Source of the DNA: Planctomycetota bacterium
Lineage (GTDB): Bacteria; Planctomycetota; Planctomycetia; Planctomycetales; Planctomycetaceae
NCBI GenBank assembly: GCA_023417655.1
Contig: JAEZFD010000055.1
Coordinates: 1 to 41,874 of the forward strand
Length of the DNA: 41,874 nucleotides
Direction: 5' to 3'
Part shown: positions 18,004-25,546 of the stretch, piece after piece
Layout: each line of letters begins with the position of its first letter
Numbering within the stretch: position 1 is the first letter of the stretch
Program-made: the position numbers and the translations under genes
Notes under the pieces: generated by a model
Databases searched by the model: none
Seen by the model: the letters and a program-made list of their open reading frames with translations, nothing else
What the model was told of the DNA's origin: nothing

Positions 18004-19176
18004 GTGAAGATCGTCCATCTCATCACGCGGCTGATTGTGGGCGGTGCGCAGGAAAACACGATCTCCACATGTGAGGACCAGCTTCAACATGGGCATCGCG
18101 TCACCTTGATCACCGGTCCGACGACTGGGCCGGAGGGGAGTCTCGTTGAGCGAGCCCGTCGCAGCGGAGTGGAACTCATTGAAGTTCCCAGTCTGATCCG
18201 CAGCGTGCATCCCTGGCATGATGCAAAGGCATATTTTCAACTGAAGCAACTGCTGCGATCTCTGCAGCCGGACATTGTGCACACGCACAGTTCCAAGGCA
18301 GGAATTGTCGGGCGTCGGGCGGCCTGGGATGCGAAGCTGCCCGTCGTTCACACCATCCATGGGGCGTCATTTCACTATGGGCAGTCGCAGCTGATCTCGA
18401 AGACGTATGTCAGTTTGGAACGGATGGCGGCTCGCTGGACCGACCACTTTATCAGTGTCGCCGATGACATGTCGGCGGAATACGTGCGAGCAGGGATCGC
18501 TGCTCCGGACAGATTCACAACGGTCTACAGTGGCTTCGATGTTGAGCCCTTTCTGGATCCGCCCCGGCGGCCGGAAGACGTCCGTCGGGAACTCGGATTC
18601 GGGCCGGATGATGTCGTCATTGGCAAGATCGGGAGACTGTTTCATCTCAAAGGACATGAATTCCTCCTGCAAGCGGCTCCTCGAATCATCGCGGCTGCCC
18701 CGCAGGCCCGATTCCTGTTTGTCGGCGACGGCATTCTTCGAGAGCAGTTCGAGCAGCAGATCGCGCGAGACGGGCTGAGTGCCCATTTCAAGTTCACCGG
18801 ACTGGTGCCGCCGACACAGATTCCTGAGCTGATGGGGGCGATGGATATCGTGACCCATACGAGTCAGTGGGAAGGTCTCGCACGAGTGCTGCCGCAGGGG
18901 CTCATCGCCGGAAAGCCAGTTGTTTCGTACGACGTGGGCGGTGCCCGGGAAGTGGTCCGGCCGGGGGAGACGGGTTACCTGCTTCCGCGGGATTCCGTCG
19001 ACCCGTTGGTTGATGCTCTTCTCGAACTGATCACTGACCCCGAAAAGCGGGCTCGATATGGCAGAAGAGGGCGGGAACTCTTCACGGATCGCTTTCGCCA
19101 TCAAACAATGACGGCCCAGATCCAGCAGGTTTATGAACAGGTTCTCGACGCGAAGCGGGGGAAACGCGACTCCTGA
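18004..19176 (+). CDS. GT4-family glycosyltransferase
   Basis: This is a GT-B fold retaining glycosyltransferase of family GT4, expected to use a nucleotide sugar in making surface glycans. The N-terminal domain begins VKIVHLITRLIVGGAQENT and contains PDIVHTHSSKAGIVGR and VVHTIHG. The C-terminal domain has IGKIGRLFHLKGHEFLL, FLFVGDG and EGLARVLPQGLIAGKPVVSYDVGG. In the usual EX7E motif the second Glu is a Gln, as in the LPQ subgroup. I chose GTG at 18004 (390 aa), with AGAGAAGG upstream; an ATG at 17821 in the same frame would overlap the FHA gene by 115 nt and add residues unlike the family. No other glycan genes lie nearby, so the acceptor is unknown. Confidence 0.9.
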   Translation: MKIVHLITRLIVGGAQENTISTCEDQLQHGHRVTLITGPTTGPEGSLVERARRSGVELIEVPSLIRSVHPWHDAKAYFQLKQLLRSLQPDIVHTHSSKAGIVGRRAAWDAKLPVVHTIHGASFHYGQSQLISKTYVSLERMAARWTDHFISVADDMSAEYVRAGIAAPDRFTTVYSGFDVEPFLDPPRRPEDVRRELGFGPDDVVIGKIGRLFHLKGHEFLLQAAPRIIAAAPQARFLFVGDGILREQFEQQIARDGLSAHFKFTGLVPPTQIPELMGAMDIVTHTSQWEGLARVLPQGLIAGKPVVSYDVGGAREVVRPGETGYLLPRDSVDPLVDALLELITDPEKRARYGRRGRELFTDRFRHQTMTAQIQQVYEQVLDAKRGKRDS

Positions 19177-19262
19177 GAGAATGCCGACAGAAAATCTCCG
19201 CGCTCTTGCCGATTCTGACGGGCGGGTCTGACGGACCTGCAGGTTTCACCGGGAGTCGACTC

Positions 19263-19288
19263 TTGGATCCTGGAAAATCTGCTATACT
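19263..19288 (+). promoter_or_regulatory. Candidate extended -10 promoter of ffh
   Basis: TGCTATACT (TG at 19280-19281, TATACT at 19283-19288) is a good extended -10 element. A TTGGAT hexamer at 19263-19268 is at a short 14-nt spacing, so the extended -10 may do most of the work. It lies about 130 nt before the ffh start. Confidence 0.45.
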
Positions 19289-19418
19289 TCGGCATTCTCG
19301 GGCTGATTGTTCTCCGGTGCCTCAAACGACTTTCTGAGCAGAGAGTCAGGAGGCGCCCTCGTCGCAGGGCAAATCGAAACGTTCGAGATTTCAAGTCCGC
19401 CTTATTTGAGAAGCAGTG

Positions 19419-20909
19419 ATGTTCGAATCGATCACCCGCAATCTTGGCGACGCCCTGGGCAGTCTCGCTCGTGGTCGCCTCACGGAAGCCAACATCCGTG
19501 AGAGCATGGGCAAAGTCCGACAGGCACTGCTCGAGGCCGATGTCAATTATGACGTTGCGAAAACCTTCACGCAGAAAGTCACTGAAGCTTCTGTCGGCGA
19601 AAAAGTCCTGAAATCGCTGCGTCCAGCAGAGCAGATTGTCGGGATCGTCTATCAGGAACTGACCAACCTGATGGGCCCGGTTGACCATTCACTGGCGATT
19701 CGCCGGGGGGAAACCTCGGTCATCATGATGTGCGGTCTGCAGGGGGCCGGTAAGACCACCACCTGCGGCAAGCTGGCCCGAATGCTGAAGGAAGAGGGCA
19801 ATCGCCCCATGCTGGTCGCGGCGGATTTGCAGCGTCCGGCGGCCATTGAACAGCTGCGGGTGATCGGCGAGCAGATCGGCGTGCCTGTCTATTGGGAAGA
19901 GGCCAGTAAGAGCGACCCGGTGAAGGTCTGCCTCAACGCCCGCAAAGAAGCCAAGGCGAAAGATTGCAACGTTCTGATTCTGGATACAGCCGGTCGTTTG
20001 CACGTCGACGACGCACTGATGAAGGAATTGATGGAAATCGACAACAAGCTGATGCCAGATCAGGCATTGCTTGTTTGTGACGCAATGACAGGGCAGGACG
20101 CGGTCAATTCAGCGAAGGTGTTCAACGATGCACTGGAGCTGGATGGCATCATCCTGACCAAGCTCGACGGGGATACCCGGGGCGGGGCGGCCCTGTCAGT
20201 GAAGTCCGTCACCGGCGTTCCGATCAAGTTCATCGGGGTCGGCGAACAGCTGGATCGGCTGGAGAAGTTCCATCCCGACCGAATGGCGCAACGCATTCTG
20301 GGTCAAGGGGATGTTGCCACGCTGCTCGAAACGGCGCAGCGTGTTCTGGATGCCGACGAGATGGAGCGGCAACAGAAAAAAATGATGGAAGGGAAGTTCT
20401 CGCTCGACGACTTCCTGAAGGCGATGGCACAGATTCAGCGACTGGGCTCGATGCGGAATCTGCTGAAGATGATCCCCGGGATGGGCCAGATGTCGCAGGT
20501 TCTCGAATCCATGAACGGAATGGATCCAGATAAGGATCTGGGACGGGTTCGGGCGATGATCCAGTCAATGACGCTTGACGAACGGCGAAATCCTGAGAAA
20601 ATCGACCGTTCGCGCCGGAACCGCATTGCGCTCGGGAGCGGAACTGATCCTGCCGAAGTCCATAATTTGCTGAAGCAATTTAAGGAAATGTCCGGCATGA
20701 TGCAGCAAATGGCCGGGCTGGGATCAGGTGACCGCATGCGCATGGTGCGTGACATGCAGTCGGAAATGCTGAATCCGGCAGGCGGAATCGGGCGAGAAAA
20801 ACAAAGAAGCAAACGGGGTCCTGTCGACAAAGACGTGTTGCGAGACAAAAAGAAGCAACAGCGGAAACAGACAAAAGAGGCCCGGAAGAAGAACAAGAAA
20901 CGTCGATAG
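19419..20909 (+). CDS. ffh: Signal recognition particle GTPase Ffh
   Basis: Ffh binds signal sequences as they leave the ribosome and, as a GTPase, docks with FtsY to deliver membrane proteins. The N domain (MFESITRNLGDALGSL) is followed by the G domain with GLQGAGKTTTCGKLA, DLQRPAAIEQL, ILDTAGRLHVDD, TKLDGDTRGGAALS and GVGEQLDRLEKF. The methionine-rich M domain follows (LGSMRNLLKMIPGMGQM, IALGSGTDPAEVHNLLKQF). The last 40 residues form a strongly basic tail rich in Lys and Arg. Length is 496 aa from the ATG at 19419; a GTG directly before it at 19416 is the alternative start. The SRP RNA gene was not seen in the window. Confidence 0.96.
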   Translation: MFESITRNLGDALGSLARGRLTEANIRESMGKVRQALLEADVNYDVAKTFTQKVTEASVGEKVLKSLRPAEQIVGIVYQELTNLMGPVDHSLAIRRGETSVIMMCGLQGAGKTTTCGKLARMLKEEGNRPMLVAADLQRPAAIEQLRVIGEQIGVPVYWEEASKSDPVKVCLNARKEAKAKDCNVLILDTAGRLHVDDALMKELMEIDNKLMPDQALLVCDAMTGQDAVNSAKVFNDALELDGIILTKLDGDTRGGAALSVKSVTGVPIKFIGVGEQLDRLEKFHPDRMAQRILGQGDVATLLETAQRVLDADEMERQQKKMMEGKFSLDDFLKAMAQIQRLGSMRNLLKMIPGMGQMSQVLESMNGMDPDKDLGRVRAMIQSMTLDERRNPEKIDRSRRNRIALGSGTDPAEVHNLLKQFKEMSGMMQQMAGLGSGDRMRMVRDMQSEMLNPAGGIGREKQRSKRGPVDKDVLRDKKKQQRKQTKEARKKNKKRR

Positions 20910-20989
20910 TCCTCTTCACAGAACACCTGTCATCTGCTTGACTGTGTGGCCGCTTCGGCGGAATGAAGAGGAAAAATCGATTCGATTGG

Positions 20990-21025
20990 CACGGTCCTCC
21001 CTGTGGCGGACCGTGATCGTTTTTG
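20990..21025 (+). terminator. Hairpin with T-run between ffh and rpsP
   Basis: A perfect 8-bp stem (cacggtcc / ggaccgtg) with a 10-nt loop is followed after atcg by five T. It lies 80 nt past ffh and 83 nt before rpsP. It can be the ffh terminator or a partial attenuator ahead of the rpsP operon. Confidence 0.6.
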
Positions 21026-21107
21026 AAAAAGTGTAATCGTAACCCTTCTTGCAGGGGACGATGGTCCGCCGGAACCCCTGGCGGTTCAGTCGGTTCAGGA
21101 GATTTCA

Positions 21108-21458
21108 GTGGCGGTTCGAATTCGTATGAAGAAGCTGGGACGGACACATCGCCCGTTCTACCGGATTTGCATCATGGATCAGCAGAGCCCACGGGACGGC
21201 AAAGCGATCGAAGAAGTCGGAACTTACGATCCGATGGTCCGTGACAAGTCAAAGCGCGTTTCCCTGAAAGTGGATCGCGTTGACCACTGGTTGTCAGTCG
21301 GTGCTCAGCCCAGCGAAAAGGTCGCTGTGCTGATCCGGAAGTTCAAAGAAAACAGCTGGGGTGAAGCCAAGGCTCCGCCTCCGATGATGCCACCACAGGT
21401 GAAGGCTGCTCCCGCCGCCGAAGAAGCTCCTGCTGAAGCAACTGAAGCTGCGGAATAG
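21108..21458 (+). CDS. rpsP: 30S ribosomal protein S16
   Basis: S16 is a small-subunit assembly protein. The family start MAVRIRMKKLGRTHRPFYRI and the blocks VGTYDP and VDHWLSVGAQPSEKV are plain. The start is GTG at 21108 with AGGAG 7 nt upstream. After the conserved 80 residues there is a low-complexity Ala/Pro/Glu tail of about 30 residues, giving 116 aa, longer than E. coli S16 (82 aa). It heads the rpsP-trmD-rplS block. The usual rimM gene does not follow; 154 nt of non-coding sequence lie before trmD. Confidence 0.95.
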   Translation: MAVRIRMKKLGRTHRPFYRICIMDQQSPRDGKAIEEVGTYDPMVRDKSKRVSLKVDRVDHWLSVGAQPSEKVAVLIRKFKENSWGEAKAPPPMMPPQVKAAPAAEEAPAEATEAAE

Positions 21459-21612
21459 TGTCAGCGGCATCGCCGGGAGCATCTGTTTGACAGGTCTCCC
21501 GCTTGCGGTGTTCCTGTAATCCACCGAGAAATTCCGTGACACGGCATCTTCCTTGAAGTTCATTTTGGGAAGGTGCTGGTTTCGTGTCCGGCAGGATTGA
21601 TGATCTTCCCCC

Positions 21613-22323
21613 ATGTTTCGCATCGACGTGCTGACCTTGTTCCCAGGCATCTTTGACGGATATCTGGGGCAGAGCCTGCTGAAAAAAGCGATCGATGCCG
21701 GGCTGGTCGACATCAAGCTCTGGAATTTCCGGGACTGGGCCACTGACCGACATCAGTCAGTGGACGATCCGCCATATGGCGGTGGCCCAGGAATGCTGCT
21801 TCGCTGTGAGCCGATTTTCAGTTGTGTCGAGGCCGTGCAGGCGGAAGCCCCCGTCCCCGCTCAATTGATTATGCTGACGCCTCAAGGAGAGCCGCTGACC
21901 CAGAAGCTGGTTCAGAAGCTCTCGACTCAGCGGCGAATCATGCTGTTGTGCGGGCGTTATGAAGGTTTTGATGACCGGATCAATCAGGGGCTCAAACCCT
22001 TGGAGATCTCCGTGGGAGATTTCATCTGCAACGGCGGGGAAGTCCCGGCAATGCTGGTGATTGACTCGGTGATCCGCCTGATTCCCGGTGTACTGGGTGA
22101 CGAAACGAGTGCGAAGTACGACTCATTTTCCTCATCTGCGATGCTGGAATATCCTCAATACACACGCCCGCGAGAATTTCGCGGGATGTCAGTCCCCGAG
22201 GTACTGCTGAGCGGCGACCACGGGGCAATCGCCCGATGGCGACAAGAACAAAGTTTGGAACGCACCCGTCAACGACGTGGTGATTTACTTGACGGCCGCG
22301 AGGGGACTTTTCTCCCCGGCTGA
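21613..22323 (+). CDS. trmD: tRNA (guanine-N1)-methyltransferase
   Basis: TrmD is a SPOUT-class, SAM-dependent enzyme that makes m1G37 in tRNAs reading CNN codons and so prevents +1 frameshifting. The family start is MFRIDVLTLFPGIFDGYL. The trefoil-knot SAM site is seen in MLLCGRYEGFDDRI and ISVGDFICNGGEVPAM. YGGGPGMLLRCEPI and the C-terminal YTRPREFRGMSVPEVLLSGDH are also typical. Length is 236 aa (E. coli 255). It lies between rpsP and rplS in the usual order, with rimM missing. Confidence 0.96.
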   Translation: MFRIDVLTLFPGIFDGYLGQSLLKKAIDAGLVDIKLWNFRDWATDRHQSVDDPPYGGGPGMLLRCEPIFSCVEAVQAEAPVPAQLIMLTPQGEPLTQKLVQKLSTQRRIMLLCGRYEGFDDRINQGLKPLEISVGDFICNGGEVPAMLVIDSVIRLIPGVLGDETSAKYDSFSSSAMLEYPQYTRPREFRGMSVPEVLLSGDHGAIARWRQEQSLERTRQRRGDLLDGREGTFLPG

Positions 22324-22444
22324 CCTCGTGGGGACAACTTGCCGGACACTGCTGATTGCAGGTGCCGGCACTGTCACGAGTTGAACATCAGAGGACGTGC
22401 CGCTGTCCCGTTGGCACCGCTCCCGACAATTCGGAATTGGACCC

Positions 22445-22819
22445 ATGCGTCACAAACTCCTTGATATCGCCGAGCAGCCCAGCCTGCGTGAAAAGAAGCT
22501 GAATTTCAGCATCGGTGACACTGTCGAAGTGCACACGCGAATTCTGGAAGGCGACAAAGAGCGAATTCAGATTTTCTCTGGCGTCGTCATTGCCCGTCGC
22601 GGACACGGAATGGCTGAGATGTTCACCGTGCGTCGTATTGTCGCCGGCGAAGGTGTCGAGCGAACCTTCCCAGTCAATACACCAAAAGTGGCTGACGTGG
22701 TCGTGAAGCGTCACGCTCAGGTTCGTCGCGCCAAGCTGTTCTATCTGCGTGACCGGATCGGGAAGGCCACCCGCCTCCGTGAACGTCGTGCAAAGGCTGG
22801 CGAAGCTCACACAAACTGA
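22445..22819 (+). CDS. rplS: 50S ribosomal protein L19
   Basis: L19 lies at the 30S-50S interface. The family blocks are all present: FSIGDTVEVHTRILEGDKER, IQIFSGVVIARRGHGM, FTVRRIVAGEGVERTFP, and VRRAKLFYLRDRIGKATRL. The ATG at 22445 gives 124 aa, close to the usual 115; an in-frame GTG at 22397 would add residues with no family match. It is 121 nt after trmD and is closed by a strong terminator at 22853-22887. Confidence 0.95.
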   Translation: MRHKLLDIAEQPSLREKKLNFSIGDTVEVHTRILEGDKERIQIFSGVVIARRGHGMAEMFTVRRIVAGEGVERTFPVNTPKVADVVVKRHAQVRRAKLFYLRDRIGKATRLRERRAKAGEAHTN

Positions 22820-22852
22820 GCCGGCCCTCTTGCTGAATGTCGATTCACTGCG

Positions 22853-22887
22853 ATCCCTCGTATTCACAAATACGGGGGATTTTTTTA
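22853..22887 (+). terminator. Intrinsic terminator after rplS
   Basis: A 10-bp stem with one T-G pair (atccctcgta / tacgggggat) is followed by seven T. It begins 34 nt after the rplS stop and separates the ribosomal block from yraN. Confidence 0.85.
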
Positions 22888-22946
22888 TGACATGATCGAG
22901 AAGTGCCAGTCTTTGGCGGAATCTGCATTGGAAGCAGGGAGAAGTG

Positions 22947-23342
22947 ATGCGCATCGGGTGGATACGACGCCTGTTCGGCAATCAGGGAGAACGTGTCGCC
23001 GCCCGCTACCTGAAACAGCAGGGATATCGGATCCTCGCCCGGCAATTGCGGATGCGGCAGGGAGAAATTGACCTCGTCGCGATGGACAAGGAGACGTTTG
23101 TCTTTGTGGAAGTGAAGACGCGGTCGTCTCACGCCAAAGGGCATCCCTCGGAGGCCGTCGACTATTCCAAGCAGCGCCAGATTACCCTGACGGCCCTGGC
23201 ATGGATGAAGCGGAAGAAAATTCTGCACAAGAGCGGAAGATTCGACGTCATCGCGATCACCTGGCCGGTGAACGGCCGCCCGGAAATCGATCATTACAAG
23301 AACGCGTTCGTGGCCGTCGGAAACGGACAGTTTTACTCGTAA
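22947..23342 (+). CDS. yraN: YraN family endonuclease-like protein (UPF0102)
   Basis: This protein (131 aa) has the restriction-endonuclease-like fold of the UPF0102 group. GNQGERVAARYLKQQGYRIL is the family start, and GEIDLVA with FVFVEVKTRSS gives the nuclease-like E-D-ExK catalytic core. The cellular role of the family is not established; a part in DNA repair or uptake has been suggested. An AGGGAGAAG ribosome-binding site precedes the ATG at 22947 (a GTG at 22944 is directly before it). In many bacteria yraN follows rplS-rnhB; here no rnhB lies between rplS and yraN. Confidence 0.9.
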   Translation: MRIGWIRRLFGNQGERVAARYLKQQGYRILARQLRMRQGEIDLVAMDKETFVFVEVKTRSSHAKGHPSEAVDYSKQRQITLTALAWMKRKKILHKSGRFDVIAITWPVNGRPEIDHYKNAFVAVGNGQFYS

Positions 23343-23624
23343 GGTGGCGTTCTCGTTGGCTTTTCCACTTCAAAATGCAGGTGCTGCGCGTCACAATAGA
23401 GGGACGGCTTGAGTTGATGGATTTCTGAACGTTTGAGTGGCTCTCTCCTGCCACTGACTGGAAAAGTCTGTTCAGCAAAATCAAGCAGCCGAAATTTCCA
23501 TTTTTCATGACGGAACGATCCCGCCGCGGCAACAGTCCACTGCAGGCGATCGATCTGAGTCAGGGCGGATACCGACCGCACGGACGGTGCCGCAATATAA
23601 CGTTTGCGAGACGAGGGGATTGAC

Positions 23625-25211
23625 ATGGTGCTGACACCGGAACAACAGGGCATTGGCAAAGAAAATTTCTCGAATGCCGTGGACGGCATCACGTCAGGTG
23701 ACCTGACCCGGCGCGACATGATGAAGGCCGCCGCCGCTGGCACGCTGGGCGTCGGCGCCGCTTACTTCGGCTACAAAGAACTGGACTCGGATCGGGTCCG
23801 GGTCGCCTTCATCGGAACCGGGGACGAAGGCAACATCCTGCTTGCTCAGCATCCTGAGAAGTACATGGAAGTTGTCGCCGTCGCCGATCTGCGTCCTTCG
23901 AACCTCGAACGCGCTTTCAAAGGGGACGGCAACGACGACCGCATCGGTCTGATTCGAAAGCTCGGAGCTGAAAAAGCAGGAAAGATCGAGCGATTCAGCA
24001 GTCACCAGGAAGTGATCGACAATGCGAAACGGCTCAACATCGAAGCCGTCGTCATTGCGACTCCGCTCGTGACGCATGCTCCGATTGCCATCGACTGTAT
24101 GAATGCTGGTCTGCATGTGCTGACCGAAAAGCTGATGGCCCGAACGATCACCCAGTGCAAGGAAATGATCCGCAAGGCGAAGGAAAAGAACCTTCTGCTC
24201 GCGGTTGGGCATCAGCGGCACTACAGCGTGCTCTATCACAACGCGAACAGCATTGTGCAGAGCGGTCTGCTCGGCGATATCAAGTACATCCGCGCTCAGT
24301 GGCACCGGAACAACAGCTTCCCGAGCGGCGACAGCTGGGTGAAGTCGATTCCAAAGCAGGACGCCGAAGCCCTGAAGGATGTCGACCTGACCAAGTTCAA
24401 ATTCGACAACGTCGACAAGCTGGTGAACTGGCGGTTGTACAACGCCACCGGCGGCGGATTGATGGCCGAACTCGGAAGCCACCAGCTGGATGCCTGCAGT
24501 ATCTTCCTGGGGAAGGTCCACCCGATTGCGGTGCATGGATACGGCGGGAAGAACTTCTACGGCATCGAAGGGGTCGGCCCCAGCGACAAGTGGAAGGACC
24601 ACCGCGAGATCGACGACGCTATCTATGTGACGTTCGAATTCCCAGGCAAGCATTACGAGAAGAATAATCGCGACATCTGTGTCGTGACGTACTCTTCGAT
24701 CAGCACGAATAAGTTCGAGCCTTACGGAGAACTCGTGTACGGCAGCCGCGGCACGCTGTTCATGAAGACCGAAAAGGAAGCGATGCTGTGGAAGGAAGAA
24801 GGCCGTGGCAGCGCCGGGGGCGGTCCAGATCAGCGTCTGTGGGTGATCTCTGGTTCAGCCGGAAAGTCTGGCGGTCCGGTGATGGAAGCCTATGAAACGA
24901 CTTCCGCAGCCGCTAAAGCCTCCAGCGGGACTGACTGGGCTTCAAACGTCAGCCGTGGTTACCGTGAAGAGATGGAGCACTTCTGCTACGCCATCCGCAA
25001 TCAGGGTCCGAACTACTGGCCAGGCGGAAAGCCACTGCCTGCGAACGAAGGCGGACTCCGCTGTAACGGCGTCGTGGCAATGGCCGACGCAATCATGGCA
25101 ATGACAGCGAACCTCGCTATGGCCAACCAGAAGCGAATTGCCTTCAAGCCAGAGTGGTTCGATCCCGAAAGCGATGCTGTTCCAGAAACCGACAAAGACG
25201 TCGTTAGCTAG
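23625..25211 (+). CDS. Tat-exported Gfo/Idh/MocA family oxidoreductase
   Basis: This 528-aa NAD(P)-dependent sugar oxidoreductase-like protein begins with a leader of about 45 residues containing a twin-arginine motif (TRRDMMK) and an Ala/Gly-rich hydrophobic stretch, so Tat export is likely. The Rossmann domain starts VRVAFIGTGDEGN. THAPIAIDCMNAGLHVLTEKL corresponds to the family EKP motif, with Pro replaced by Leu. The C-terminal domain has AELGSHQLDACSIF, which matches the GxHxxD active-site region. GAGGGGAT-like purine sequence (GAGGGGAT) lies just before the ATG at 23625. Planctomycetes have many such exported members; the substrate is unknown. A terminator follows. Confidence 0.9.
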   Translation: MVLTPEQQGIGKENFSNAVDGITSGDLTRRDMMKAAAAGTLGVGAAYFGYKELDSDRVRVAFIGTGDEGNILLAQHPEKYMEVVAVADLRPSNLERAFKGDGNDDRIGLIRKLGAEKAGKIERFSSHQEVIDNAKRLNIEAVVIATPLVTHAPIAIDCMNAGLHVLTEKLMARTITQCKEMIRKAKEKNLLLAVGHQRHYSVLYHNANSIVQSGLLGDIKYIRAQWHRNNSFPSGDSWVKSIPKQDAEALKDVDLTKFKFDNVDKLVNWRLYNATGGGLMAELGSHQLDACSIFLGKVHPIAVHGYGGKNFYGIEGVGPSDKWKDHREIDDAIYVTFEFPGKHYEKNNRDICVVTYSSISTNKFEPYGELVYGSRGTLFMKTEKEAMLWKEEGRGSAGGGPDQRLWVISGSAGKSGGPVMEAYETTSAAAKASSGTDWASNVSRGYREEMEHFCYAIRNQGPNYWPGGKPLPANEGGLRCNGVVAMADAIMAMTANLAMANQKRIAFKPEWFDPESDAVPETDKDVVS

Positions 25212-25229
25212 AGTAGCGTCTGTCAGATC

Positions 25230-25267
25230 AAAGCCGCATCCAATCATTGGGTGCGGCTTTCTTCTTT
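25230..25267 (+). terminator. Intrinsic terminator after the Gfo/Idh/MocA gene
   Basis: A 9-bp stem (aaagccgca / tgcggcttt), extended by ccaa/ttgg, is followed by a T-rich tract (cttctttt). It begins 18 nt after the stop codon. Confidence 0.82.
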
Positions 25268-25288
25268 TGGGAGAGCCCATGTGCCGCC

Positions 25289-25546
25289 TTACCTGGGCTG
25301 CTGGCGGGCAGCTTTATCCTGTTTCAGACTCTTCCATGTGACGTAGAAAGCCGCAGGAAAGGCGACCAGATGGGTGAGTCCATGTTGCCAGCTTCCCGGT
25401 GGGTAGGGGGAGAAAAGCAGGAACAGAATCTGGAAGAACGCCAGCGCGAACAGGAACGAGAGGATCGTCTTCGTGATGCTGCTGGCAGCCGCGTTCAACC
25501 TGTGAAAGCGATCACGATCGAACTTCCTGTTACACCTGTTTTGCAC
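25289..25546 (-). CDS. Small membrane protein coupled to the ceramidase-like gene
   Basis: This is an unrecognised 85-aa protein. A basic N-terminus (about 25 residues) is followed by a strong hydrophobic helix (ILSFLFALAFFQILFLLF) and a second weaker one (HGLTHLVAFPAAFYVTW), ending in a basic tail. The start would be GTG at 25546, directly after the stop of the ceramidase-like gene (TGAGTG), with AGAGG about 6 nt upstream inside that gene. This arrangement suggests translational coupling. The composition (two plausible membrane helices, positive ends) favours a real gene, but there is no family match that I know. Confidence 0.5.
   Translation of the reverse strand: MQNRCNRKFDRDRFHRLNAAASSITKTILSFLFALAFFQILFLLFSPYPPGSWQHGLTHLVAFPAAFYVTWKSLKQDKAARQQPR

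Noticed and set aside
23694..24653. 319-aa minus-strand open frame in the Gfo/Idh/MocA gene
   Set aside because: It is an antisense shadow with Val/His/Asp-rich translation typical of reverse-strand reading in this GC-rich gene.
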